From Scleroderma bovista (taxonomy: Eukaryota; Basidiomycota; Agaricomycetes; Boletales; Sclerodermataceae): a stretch of 64,000 nt of DNA. Positions 25,701 to 35,093 of this stretch are shown here, in pieces. A program made the position numbers and the translations under genes. The DNA is taken from the NCBI GenBank assembly GCA_037178675.1, contig JAYMGJ010000320.1, positions 1 through 64,000 on the forward strand. Reading direction: 5' to 3'. The notes under the pieces were generated by a model. That model was not told where the DNA came from. It did not search any database and saw nothing but the letters and a program-made list of their open reading frames with translations. Numbering within the stretch: the stretch's first letter is position 1; each line of letters begins with the position of its first letter.

Positions 25701-26275
25701 CCCTCTCTTTCGTCGCCCGTGTACGAACGGCTTGTCGCCACAACCCACAGTTAGAACAAGCCCGCCATAATAGACATACACAACTGGAGCGGGGCCGCAC
25801 TTACACGCGCACCTCATACCGGCCACCATCCCGCTCCTCGTCTCCACCTCCCCACCCAGCTCGAGGACCCCGCCACCGTTACCGCAGGTCTCGCTCACAA
25901 CGACGACGCTCAAACTCCCGACGTCGAAGGAGATCAGCGTCCCCACGCCGCAGCCGAAGCAGTGATGGGAAACGGCGCCGTCATTTTCGATCCAAAGCAC
26001 CACCAGTATGCCCAAAGTGTCTGGGCAGGCACGACGACCGCTCTGACCGCCCTGTCTGCAATGAAGCCCTTTTATGGGACAAATCAGAATCCACGCGCTG
26101 CACCAGAGACCAACATGGGCGGCTCCTCAACAAGAGCGGACAAACTCTTTGTTGGGACTTCCAGCGCCCACGCGGATGCCCGAGCAAAAACCATCTCCAT
26201 GAATGTTCCGGGTGTGGTGACCCCAACCATGGTGCGCAGGGATGCCCCCGCAGCCAACCAGCTGTTTCAGCGTAG
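25680..26275 (+). CDS. Ngaro-like gag, second frame with cysteine-rich region
   Basis: This frame has no clear ATG and differs from both the first gag frame and the reverse transcriptase frame. It encodes an Arg/Ser/Pro-rich segment (PPSRSSSPPPHPARGPRHR) and then cysteine/histidine pairs: CPKCLGRHDD, CTRDQHGRL and CSGCGDPNHGAQGCP. It stops at a TAG at 26273-26275. The zinc-finger-like pattern is what one expects at the end of a gag protein, so I read it as a gag 3' part reached by splicing or frameshifting. It overlaps the N-terminal part of the RT frame by about 310 nt. Confidence 0.5.
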
Positions 26276-28097
26276 ACGAACCGAGGCGGTCACGCCATAC
26301 CGGGTCGATGGCTGGCAAAGCCTACTGTCTAAATATGGCCTAGATCATAAATACACGTCCATAGTTGACCAGCTGCGTCATGGTTTCAGCGTACGTGCCC
26401 CCATCATCGCACGCTCCTTTACCCCTCCCAACAACCCCTCCATTACATTACACCAAGACGCTTTTAATACCATCGTATACAAAGAGTTCGAGAAAGATCG
26501 CTACATAGGTCCTTTTACTCATAGCCAACTGGAACGAACCATTGGGTTCTTCCAATCCTCTCCCCTAACTATCATTCCTAAAGCAGGGAAGCCAGGTCAC
26601 TTCCGATTAATCCAGAACCTCTCATACCCGAATATACCTAATCATGGTGGCATACCATCTATCAATTCACAGGTGGATTCAGATCTTTTCCCCTGCACGT
26701 GGGGGACATTTGCCACCACTTGTACACTGATCCATTCCCTCCCCCCAGGCTGCCAAGGTGCAACTCATGATGTAGCTGAGGCATACCGCACCATACCACT
26801 GCACCCCTCACAATGGCCAGCCCTAGTGGTCCGGATCGGAGAAAATCCCCCCACTTTCGCAGTCGACACTGCCCTCTGCTTCGGGTATGGACCATCAGCA
26901 GGTACCTATGGAAGCCTAAGAGATGTCAGCTTAGACATCATGCGCGCAGCAGGGATAGGACCAATCATTGCATGGGTCGACGACCATCTTTTCATTAGAC
27001 TGCCACGCAACCGAATCGACGAGTACAACGTAACCCGCTCCCAACAGGCAACTGCCATCCAGGCTAATGGTGGCCCCCTACAAGATGGCGGACGGATTTG
27101 GTTTAAAGGGCAGTGTCTAGCAGATGGCACCCACGAGGAGTTCGCTGAAGACTGCCAGTTCCCTATCCAGGACATGGCAACTGCCTCAAGTTTTGCTTTT
27201 GCCACAGAGCATATCAATTTCATTTCGGATCAGCTTGGCATCCCGTGGGAACCAACCAAAGACACCCCCTTCACTTCGAAACCGACCTTCATGGGCTTCG
27301 AGTGGGATCTAGAAAATAAAACTGTTGCACTAACACATGGAAAGCGTGACAAATACTTGTCTGCAATAACGGAGTGGCGCAAATCAGCTAAACACACGTT
27401 AGAAGACACACAAAAGCTGCACGGACGCTTATCGCATGCATCCCTGACCATCCCTGAGGGTAGTGCTTACCTAACGTCACTCCAAACCATGCTAGGCATC
27501 TTCGGCAGCAATCCTTTCATGCCCCGCACCCCACCACGCGGTTTGACAGCTGACCTGCAGTGGTGGTATCACGCACTGTCCTCCAGCCCCCCACTTCCCA
27601 TTCCCCACCATACCCATACCCTCGACCTTGATGCTTTCTCTGATGCCAGCTCCGGTTTCGGATTGGCTGTCACCATCGGGGACCGATGGCGTGCATGGAG
27701 GCTCCACAAAGAATGGAAAAGAGACGAGCGAGACATCGGGTGGGCCGAGAGTGTCGCCTTCGAAATGCTAGTCCGAATTTTATTAACCGTTGACTCCTCC
27801 AGCACACCGCTCACGGTTTATGGCGATAATCAAGGAGTCGTCGAAGCCTGGCGGAAGGGACGCAGTCACAATAAACCCACCAACAAATCATTTCGACGGA
27901 TCCACGCAATCCTGGCATCCCCTCCCCGTAGGGTCTTCACAAAGTATATACCCAGTAGGAGAAACCCTGCAGACGGCCCATCACGGGGCAAGTATCCCCC
28001 CGCCGAACTTGCTCTCCCGCGTGTCCCAATCCCCAGTGACATCGCACACCTCATCTTCGACTTCGACGACCCGCGCTGTGGCCAACTCTGCATCTAA
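25965..28097 (+). CDS. Ngaro-like reverse transcriptase / RNase H
   Basis: The product copies the element RNA into DNA. The first ATG in the frame is 25965 (710 aa). Reverse transcriptase motifs are visible: FRLIQNLSYP, THDVAEAYRTIPLHPSQ, CFGYGPSAGTYG and the catalytic AWVDDHLF, followed by FMGFEWDLENKTVAL. The RNase H domain has LDAFSDASSGFGLAV, a GWAESVAFEML glutamate, YGDNQGVVEAW and YIPSRRNPADGPSR. The frame has no stop and the key Asp residues are present, so the enzyme looks intact. The recombinase frame begins inside its 3' end in another phase, as in other elements of this group. Confidence 0.87.
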   Translation: MGNGAVIFDPKHHQYAQSVWAGTTTALTALSAMKPFYGTNQNPRAAPETNMGGSSTRADKLFVGTSSAHADARAKTISMNVPGVVTPTMVRRDAPAANQLFQRRRTEAVTPYRVDGWQSLLSKYGLDHKYTSIVDQLRHGFSVRAPIIARSFTPPNNPSITLHQDAFNTIVYKEFEKDRYIGPFTHSQLERTIGFFQSSPLTIIPKAGKPGHFRLIQNLSYPNIPNHGGIPSINSQVDSDLFPCTWGTFATTCTLIHSLPPGCQGATHDVAEAYRTIPLHPSQWPALVVRIGENPPTFAVDTALCFGYGPSAGTYGSLRDVSLDIMRAAGIGPIIAWVDDHLFIRLPRNRIDEYNVTRSQQATAIQANGGPLQDGGRIWFKGQCLADGTHEEFAEDCQFPIQDMATASSFAFATEHINFISDQLGIPWEPTKDTPFTSKPTFMGFEWDLENKTVALTHGKRDKYLSAITEWRKSAKHTLEDTQKLHGRLSHASLTIPEGSAYLTSLQTMLGIFGSNPFMPRTPPRGLTADLQWWYHALSSSPPLPIPHHTHTLDLDAFSDASSGFGLAVTIGDRWRAWRLHKEWKRDERDIGWAESVAFEMLVRILLTVDSSSTPLTVYGDNQGVVEAWRKGRSHNKPTNKSFRRIHAILASPPRRVFTKYIPSRRNPADGPSRGKYPPAELALPRVPIPSDIAHLIFDFDDPRCGQLCI

Positions 28098-29238
28098 TAT
28101 CAATTTCCGCTCAATCCAACCTCTCCCCTCCATCCCTGCTTCGCAAAACATTCAGCCGTTTCCCTCTAGCGCTAACAATAGCCCTTCTCAGCCCTCTATT
28201 CCCCCTTATCCGGCCAACTTAACGCCACACCCATCAGAATTACGCCCGCATTGTCCTGCAAAGGACAGATTAGCCCAATGGGTCCCTCACCCAGACATTC
28301 TGCAGAAACTGGGCACGCTGGCAGCTCCCGATCTGCAAGACCGGGTGAAATCGGTCGTAATCCAGGGTTGGTCAGAACAGACCAGAGCGTCTTATGGCGC
28401 GGGCCTTTTAGTTTACCATGTCTTTTGTGATAGCCGGAACATTTCCGAGCAGGAGCGCGCCCCAGCGTGCACCAATTTAATTTCGATGTTCATATCAATC
28501 CTTTCAGGTCTCTACTCGGGAAGAACAATCCACGGCTACATATACGGTGTCCGCGCGTGGCATACAGTAAATGGCTTACCATGGGCATTGCATGAAGATC
28601 AGATCTCAACGATGCTGAAAGGCGCAACAAAGCTAGCTCCCCCTAACACGAAACAAGACCGGCGGCAACCCGTCACTGTAGAAATAATCGCAGCCATCGG
28701 AAGAACTCTCACGCTAAATGAACCATTCGATGCCGCCTTTTTCGCGTGTCTGACCACTGTTTTTTATTCGGCCGCAAGAGTGGGCGAGTTTACACTCAGG
28801 CGGCTCAACGCTTTCAACCCTGCAGAGCACATCACGCCTGCCCACGTCCGAGACGACACAGACAGAAACGGGTTTCACACGACAGTCTTTTCACTCCCGC
28901 GGACCAAATCCAGTCAGAACGGAGAAGAAGTCAACTGGGCACGACAAAGCGGCCCCACCGACCCGCTAACCGCCTTTAAAAATCATCTCGAAGTGAACAG
29001 CCCCCCCATTGATGGCCCACTCTTTGCTTACAAGAAAGATCGCACCCACCGCCCTCTAACTCGACAAACATTCATCTCACACCTGAAAAAGGCCGCCAAA
29101 ATGGCAGGACATGACGATGTACAGGGTCATGGCATCAGGATAGGCGCCACATTGGAATACCTATTAAGAGGCATTCCCTTTGATGTCATGAAAGTCAAAG
29201 GCCGATGGGCCAGTGACGCCTTCAGGTTATACCTATGA
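27820..29238 (+). CDS. Ngaro-like tyrosine recombinase, with premature stop
   Basis: This enzyme would integrate the circular DNA copy. The frame overlaps the RT frame. The first ATG is 27820, though the catalytic protein probably starts later. The N-terminal SAM-like part includes WSEQTRASYGAGLLVYHVFC. The catalytic residues are an Arg in YSAARVGEFTLRR, His and Arg in GHGIRIG, and the nucleophile Tyr in SDAFRLYL. The frame stops at TGA 29236-29238, two codons after that Tyr. Beyond it the same frame continues as KHNQILAPYMQAMPPETALE to a second stop near 29331. An Arg codon CGA changed to TGA is the simplest explanation. Whether the shortened enzyme works is unknown. Confidence 0.82.
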   Translation: MAIIKESSKPGGRDAVTINPPTNHFDGSTQSWHPLPVGSSQSIYPVGETLQTAHHGASIPPPNLLSRVSQSPVTSHTSSSTSTTRAVANSASNINFRSIQPLPSIPASQNIQPFPSSANNSPSQPSIPPYPANLTPHPSELRPHCPAKDRLAQWVPHPDILQKLGTLAAPDLQDRVKSVVIQGWSEQTRASYGAGLLVYHVFCDSRNISEQERAPACTNLISMFISILSGLYSGRTIHGYIYGVRAWHTVNGLPWALHEDQISTMLKGATKLAPPNTKQDRRQPVTVEIIAAIGRTLTLNEPFDAAFFACLTTVFYSAARVGEFTLRRLNAFNPAEHITPAHVRDDTDRNGFHTTVFSLPRTKSSQNGEEVNWARQSGPTDPLTAFKNHLEVNSPPIDGPLFAYKKDRTHRPLTRQTFISHLKKAAKMAGHDDVQGHGIRIGATLEYLLRGIPFDVMKVKGRWASDAFRLYL

Positions 29239-29410
29239 AAACACAACCAAATTCTAGCGCCTTACATGCAAGCTATGCCGCCCGAAACGGCGTTAGAATT
29301 CACGAGAATTGCTATGCCTCTGGTTCGTTGAGTGAGTAAAGTCGCCCCTCCTAGCCTAAGGGATCCGAGCGTGGCCTCGTCGCGTCGGGCCTACTACCTT
29401 TCTGGGTAAT

Positions 29411-29545
29411 GCAGCTCATGCTCGTCTCCTTTAGGTTCATTTTGATCACGACCGTAAGGTGCTGCGTGCCTTCACCCACTCGCTCTCTGCTCATCACTAT
29501 CACCTTTTCTTTCCTTATCTTGTCTCAGACTGAAGCGCAAAGATT
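29411..29545 (+). repeat. Ngaro repeat B1
   Basis: GCAGCTCATGCTCGTCTCC...GAAGCGCAAAGAT matches B2 (29822-29948). It stands directly before A2. Confidence 0.8.
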
Positions 29546-29547
29546 GA

Positions 29548-29681
29548 CATTCTATTACGTAAGAGGCATGAGTAGGAATAGAATAGTGTCTTTGCTCGAG
29601 TGGCTGTGACGCTAGCCGTCTTTTCTTTCCGCACCTGCACCAGCCAGCTCAGCCTGCGCATCAAGCAGCTCAACGCTTTCG
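29548..29681 (+). repeat. Ngaro repeat A2
   Basis: This is the internal copy of the left-end repeat A1. It lies between B1 and B2, the diagnostic arrangement of split direct repeats. Confidence 0.85.
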
Positions 29682-29821
29682 CCCACCCACCACGCCCTGA
29701 GATTCCTGCGGGTATCCTTCAGCTACACCTTGGAATCACCTCGCAGGAGCCTCGCGGCTGTCGTGGCCAGACAAGTCTAGAGTGAGATCACCACTGGCGA
29801 GGTTTTTCCCAGCCCGCCCAC

Positions 29822-29948
29822 GCAGCTAACGCTCGTCTCCTTTAGGCTTGTTCTGATCGCGACCGTAAGGCGCTTCGCGCCTTCGCCCACTCGCTCTCTG
29901 CTTATGCTACCACTTTCCTTATCTTGTCTCAGACTGAAGCGCAAAGAT
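29822..29948 (+). repeat. Ngaro repeat B2 (right end)
   Basis: GCAGCTAACGCTCGTCTCC...GAAGCGCAAAG is the terminal copy of B1. It runs directly into the second 48-bp HET repeat. One to two bases at the border belong to either side. Confidence 0.8.
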
Positions 29949-29996
29949 AGCCAAATTTGGATGCCGCAATTAGTAATAGGGAATGGGCGAAATTGA
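29949..29996. repeat. 48-bp direct repeat, right copy (HET coding sequence)
   Basis: It is identical to 24324-24371 and continues rightwards into the N-terminal part of the same HET gene. Confidence 0.9.
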
Positions 29997-30124
29997 TCTT
30001 CCTTGGTTGAGCGTAGCTCTTTGTCGGCTTTGAGTGATTCGATGAATTCGTTGTGATCCATCAACTCCATTTCATGACAATCTCGGAAGAAACTTGGATC
30101 ATCAGCGAGGATATTGCCAGTCCT

Positions 30125-30240
30125 TTGACCTCGTTCATTGCCAGGAGACCTCCGATCTTGTCCATTGTCAAGAAACCTCTCATCTCGTCCGTTTCCAGGA
30201 AACATCTCATCTTGTCCATTGTCAGGAGACGTCACATCTC
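30125..30240 (-). repeat. Short tandem repeat inside the HET pseudogene
   Basis: About four imperfect 30-nt units (TTGTCCATTGTCAGGAGAC-like on the plus strand) encode repeating NGQD/GNGRDE residues between the HET domain and the C-terminal half. Confidence 0.65.
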
Positions 30241-31799
30241 GACTGCCGCAACCCCACGCAAAGATGCTTTGGTCGTTCGACATGCGGATGATCTCCACCT
30301 GAAGACGGTGAAACGCCTTCTTTCCCTCTCCATACAACATCGGCATTATTCACGTCAAGCAAACCCAACAGGGAATATGCTCTGTCCTCGTCTCGAGTCG
30401 TTGTCCGATCAGCAGCCCACGACATGATTTGAGCAACGCAGGGACGATTTGAGGAAAGTCCATCCGTCAATATACGTCCGGGAACTCGAGTGATGTGTGC
30501 CAAGGTATGCGCAAGTGTCTTCTTGTCACCAATGAAGTTCCATTCCTTGTTGAAGAACTGAACATCCCTTGCTGCTATCATCTCCTGTAGGGTCCAACCA
30601 CGCGAGAACCACTCCGGCCAGCCCTCGAAATTGACGTACGGATACTTCACAGGGTCGTTTTGGGTAGGAAAGGATGGGTCGGAGACGTCGTGGAGATACG
30701 CATAGCATACCGTTGAGTTTTCGTACCACCGGTACATGGAATTGATTGCCTCTGATAGCTCTGCGCTGCTTCGCGTGTCTATGCAACAAGTATCGGCCCA
30801 CAACCACTTGTGTTTATCATCTTTAGCCCGTTGACAGGTCTCGAGGATCTTTCGATAGCCATTACGGTTGCGAATTTCATCCCTCTTCGTCTGCTCCATC
30901 TTTGCAAGCCCGATCATCACTTCATAGCTGACTTCTTGCTGCCATCGATGGGACAAGATCGCATAATCTATATTGCGCTCATTAGCGCAGAACTCCAGAA
31001 CTTCGGTTGGACGATCCACTTCGCCCCCCTTCTTCATGGCGAGCTCCCTTTCGATAAATTCGATTACGTTGATCAGGCGCATCCTGCGAAAGTCTATGCA
31101 CTCCATGATCGACAATTGTAGAATGGTACCCATACCTCCACTGAACGAACTGGTGACAATCAGTCAAATGAAATGATACACGTGTATTTGTGGTGATACA
31201 CCTGCGTTGGTTCTCTTTGGCTGGACGGCGTTGCGCTGAGCAGGCAGGAAAATGACAGGATAACTGGTAAACGACACTCACAGGAAAGTTTCTCTGCTGA
31301 AACTTCTGTTAAACGGCGGATGGTGGTGGGAAGAGCACAACGAGAACACGTGTTCAGGAAGCCTTCGGTACAGAGGTTGTCGTTCGAACGTTCAACGTTC
31401 AACGTTCAGGTGTCAACAACAAGGTCCGAGCAGCCTTTCGGACACCACGCTGCCAGAGTGGAGTCAGCACTGCAGGCTTTGCGACTTACACAAGTACTTA
31501 TCACCAGGCTCGTTCGAAAGATTCTTACCATACATACACTGGCCGCTTGTGAGATCACACTCAACCTGGAAGTCAAGTAAACGTCTGGAACATATAAATA
31601 GGAATCTTTGTACCAATACAGTTCCCGCACCAGCTCAAGATAAACCCTAACAGCGCGCTCCTTCAAATCAGCTTCATCGAAAGAGGCGTGACGTCACGCT
31701 GATCTAAGCTTTTCCCATTACTTGAGACGCGTCAGATCGCTCTTGATCAGACCCAAGAGCCGATCTCTTTCACCCGTTCCAATACCAAGTAGAAACAGC

Positions 31800-34083
31800 A
31801 TGACACAGCTCGCAGTTCATATCAAACATGCTGGCAAGGTGTACAATGTCACCCTCGATCCCGATCTACATCCAACTGTGTTCAAAGAGGCAGTATACCA
31901 GGTCACGGGTGTGCCCCCCGACAGAATGAAAGTCATGATCAAGGGTGGTATTCTCAAGGTGCATTGATACCAAGAAGCTTATGGATGTAAACTGATATAT
32001 ATGCTCCTTAAAGGACGATACGGACTGGAAGAAAGTGGCACCCAAAGCAGTGCGTAGTTCACCAATGACGCGGCCCGCGTGTTCTTTGCTGTGGTAGTGC
32101 TGCCTTTACTAACTCTTCTTTTCAGGGCCAAACGTTCATGGTAATCGGTGCCCCGGGTGAACTTCCCAAGCCACCTGAAACTCCCGTTGTTTTCCTTGAA
32201 GGTATGTCTCCACTGGTGTGCAGTTTCATCACCCACGAACTAATGAGTATGACATCAGACATGGATGAATCAGAAATGGCACAGGTGGTACGTCAGTGAT
32301 GGGACTAGGCGAAATTTTAGCTCACCGTATTTCCAGCTTTCAATGCCGACAGGACTGAAGAAGTGAGCATCCTGGGATCTACGACACCACCTTTCTGATC
32401 ATATTTAGCCTCGGAAATACTTGCTACATGAATGCCACTGTTCAGGCAATGCGTGCAATACCGGAACTTCAAATTGCTCTCAGCACGTAAGTTTGACTGC
32501 CTAGGTGTCATAGGCACATATTTTAACATATCACCCACCGCAATAGATCATCCCCACTAGACGTGCTCCCAAAGGCACTACGTGATCTGTACAATAATAT
32601 GTCCCGCACCACAGAAAGCGTAGTACCCCTCACCTTCTTGACAATCCTTCGCCAAGTTGTTCCCCAGTTCGCTGAAGTGGACCGATCGAAATCGGGTATG
32701 ATGGCGAGTTATGCTCAGCAAGGTCTGTTTCCATCCATTTCTTTCATTTGACTTGGCTATGATCACTGAAATGCTGTCTAGATGCAGACGAGTGTTGGAC
32801 ACAGATCTTGCATGCATTGAAGGACGTCCCCGGTATTGATGCCGCTGGGTCCTCCATATCCGGAAAAAAGTTTGTGGACCAGTTCATGGTGGGAGAAATG
32901 CGCAGAGAGTAGGCTTGCACCCCTGTCGGATGTACAGTGCTGATGCTGGGGTATATGACAGGCTCAAGTGTGATGAGGCCGAAGATGAGCCATCTACTGT
33001 GTCCGTGGAGCGTGTCCTCAAGATAGAGTGCAATATCTCTGGCACGACAAATTTTATGCATACCGGTATCTTGGATGTTCGTGCCGCCACAACATGACAT
33101 TATTTCCATGGTTTTGACCTTGGACGGTTATTCAGGCACTGAACCAAAAAGTTGAAAAGAACTCGCCGTCGCTGCGACGCGACGCGATCTACACCCAGAC
33201 TTCCCGGATGTCACGACTACCAAGCTACTTGACTGTACACATGGTCCGATTTGCATGGCGCCGTGATATCGAGAAGAAGACTAAAATCATGGTTTGGACT
33301 CATTCCCTTAGCAGAGCTGGACCAGTTTGACACTATGTTTTGTAGCGAAAAGTGAAGTTTGTTACGGAGTTCGATGCACTTGATATCGTGACTCCAGAGC
33401 TCAAAGAGAAACTCACACCTGTTTCGCGAAGGCTCAAGGAAATCGAAAAGGAACGCTTCGAACGACGGAAGGTCCGAAAGCGGACTAAGGCGGCACTGAG
33501 CACTGCTCCTGCTCCTCCGCCTACTGTCCCCGATTCAGCCATGAGCGTAGATGAGCCTACGGCGGCCTCATCTGGAACTCCTGGCAAACTCGAAGAAGAA
33601 AGCGTATATCGTTCGCGAGAACTTACGGAGCTGGAAGGTCTAGTGGACCCATCTTTGAAAGACGATTTCGGGTGTAGCTCGACAGGATTGTACGACCTGG
33701 TTGGTATGTCTAATCGCATTCTGGTCATCCAGTCTTTTTTTTCTTTACATTCGCTTACGCTGGACCAACACAATGCAGCGATCGTAACACACAAGGGCGC
33801 TCAAGCAGACGCTGGTCACTATATGGGATTTGTAAAGAGCGGCGTGTTCCATGGCGGCAAATCCACAGAAGGATCCACCTCTTCTCTCTTCGATGAAGAC
33901 GATGAAAGCTGGTACAAGTTCGATGATGACAAGGTATCTGTTTTCCCGAAGGATAAACTAGGAACGATTGATGGTGGAGGTAAGTAAACTTGTTATTCCG
34001 CGGATGATGCTGTGCATAAACGTTTCAAAGGCGAGGACTCCTCGGCATATGTTCTGTTGTACAAGAGCAAGTCACTAGCATAA
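31800..34083 (+). CDS. UBP6: Proteasome-associated ubiquitin hydrolase Ubp6/USP14
   Basis: Ubp6 trims ubiquitin chains at the 19S proteasome lid and base. The ATG at 31800 starts MTQLAVHIKHAGKVYNVTLD, the N-terminal ubiquitin-like domain that docks on the proteasome. After small introns the USP domain shows the Cys box GLKNLGNTCYMNATVQAM, YAQQDADECWTQIL, the substrate-binding part VERVLKIECNISG, RLPSYLTVHMVRFAWRRD and the His box GAQADAGHYMGFV, followed by DESWYKFDDDKVSVFPKD. The frame ends SSAYVLLYKSKSLA at TAA 34081-34083. A lysine/alanine-rich insert (ERFERRKVRKRTKAALS) sits where other basidiomycete Ubp6 proteins also have one. About ten introns were needed and all join conserved sequence, so it appears intact. 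It is a core gene sitting between HET and GTPase accessory blocks. Confidence 0.94.
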
Positions 34084-35093
34084 TAATGTCGTCGTTGTAC
34101 GGGCATGACATATAGATGGGCTTGTTTCGTCGACCAAGCTAGGTGGAAGGGTGATGGTGGCCGTCGTCGCGGTGGAAGGTGACTTCATGACTAATGGTGA
34201 CTTTGTTGTTAATTTAGATCATCGGACCAGTCGACCTCCAATACGTCACTGTCAAGGCTCTTGAAGCTGCACTGTTTATGTTGAGGATATGATCCGTTGG
34301 CAGTTAAAGAGTGTTTATGTAACTGACATTGTCAAGCCGCCGGACCCACCTCGACACCTATGACTAGGAAGCAAAGGGCTCTTCCCGCGACTGTGTCAGT
34401 GTACTAAGGTCACAGCTGCAGTCATCAAAACATTTCCTGTTCAGGCTTCGGAATTTCCCAAGCTGCTCACACGCTTTGACTTTTTTCCCTCCTCCGTAGC
34501 CCATGCTGGTGGTCAAGAATGGCTCGAGCCAACTGCTCTTTTGCGAGAGCTCCAATGAGGACAGTCACCTTCACTACCCGAAGTGTCTTGTAGTCATATA
34601 GCCTCCTTCCGAGTCCAGGCTTGAAGCTATTCGGATCTGCGAGCATGAATCCCCATCGTGCCTTGATATCAAGGCACAGGTAGATAATGCTCACCGAATC
34701 TATACTCAGCCCCCCGCTCCGCAGGTGAGACGTGAAGTAGGGTGATTCTAGGAAGTGTTGGAGCTCCGCGCTCTAATCGAGTCGCTGCCATGCATACCTG
34801 TTGTCTCCTATTTTGACGAGGCAAATTTGGATTTCCCATCATATTTTCACATCGCGTCGCCTCGACTCACACCCACTTTTCACTGGGAGCACTCGATGAC
34901 ACCTGGACAGATGTCTTGTGGAAGTTGATAAGGCAACCTACAATCACTCAACATTTATACTTTACCAATTTCGACTCCACAGTGCATCTTACGTATGGAT
35001 ATTGGCAATGGCACAAGTATGGTATGTAGTAATGTACAAGATGAAGATGCAGATCGAAAGAACAATATGAAAACCACATCGACAGTCGAATGC
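34084..35093. other. Intergenic region between UBP6 and the coiled-coil gene
   Basis: These 1.0 kb lie between two convergent 3' ends. Open frames are below 80 codons and match nothing I recognise. I see no repeat or RNA gene. Confidence 0.4.

Larger units (their letters stand above)
24372..29948 (+). mobile_element. Ngaro-like tyrosine-recombinase retrotransposon
   Basis: This 5.6-kb element has the gene order gag, reverse transcriptase/RNase H, tyrosine recombinase. Its ends have the split direct repeat layout known for Ngaro and PAT-like elements: A1 (24375-24509), ORFs, B1 (29411-29545), A2 (29548-29681), B2 (29822-29948). There is no integrase, no LTR and no methyltransferase domain, which fits Ngaro better than DIRS1. 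Three bases separate the B1 and A2 cores (TGA), and three bases precede A1 (TGG). This is probably the recombinase crossover site. The element lies in the opposite orientation to the HET gene it interrupts and is flanked by a 48-bp duplication of HET sequence. Its recombinase frame carries a stop just behind the catalytic tyrosine, so this copy is probably not autonomous now. Confidence 0.85.
29949..31133 (-). pseudogene. N-terminal part of a HET-domain gene, frameshifted and truncated
   Basis: HET proteins trigger cell death when genetically different fungal hyphae fuse. From the ATG at 31133 (or an internal ATG about 50 nt on, MRLINVIEFIERE) the frame carries a HET domain: YAILSHRWQQEVSYEVM, WLWADTCCIDTRSSAELSE, SMYRWYENSTVCYAYLHDV, EWFSRGWTLQEMIAARDV and DRAYSLLGLLDVN. 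Near 30347 one extra base shifts the frame. The sequence then continues in the next frame as MPMLYGEGKKAFHRLQ and SIFAWGCGSRDV, so the single-frame reading after LLDVN is spurious. A decapeptide-like repeat (NGQDEMFPGNGRDERFLDNG) follows, and the reading ends at the Ngaro-like insertion. Two independent lesions make this a pseudogene. The rest lies at 23282-24371. Confidence 0.85.

Noticed and set aside
27492..27814. Minus-strand open frames across the Ngaro RT and RNase H
   Set aside because: They are antisense shadows of a clear RT/RNase H frame.
34364..34694. Minus-strand 63- and 75-codon frames behind UBP6
   Set aside because: They are short, overlapping and unlike known proteins. No consistent exon structure could be built.
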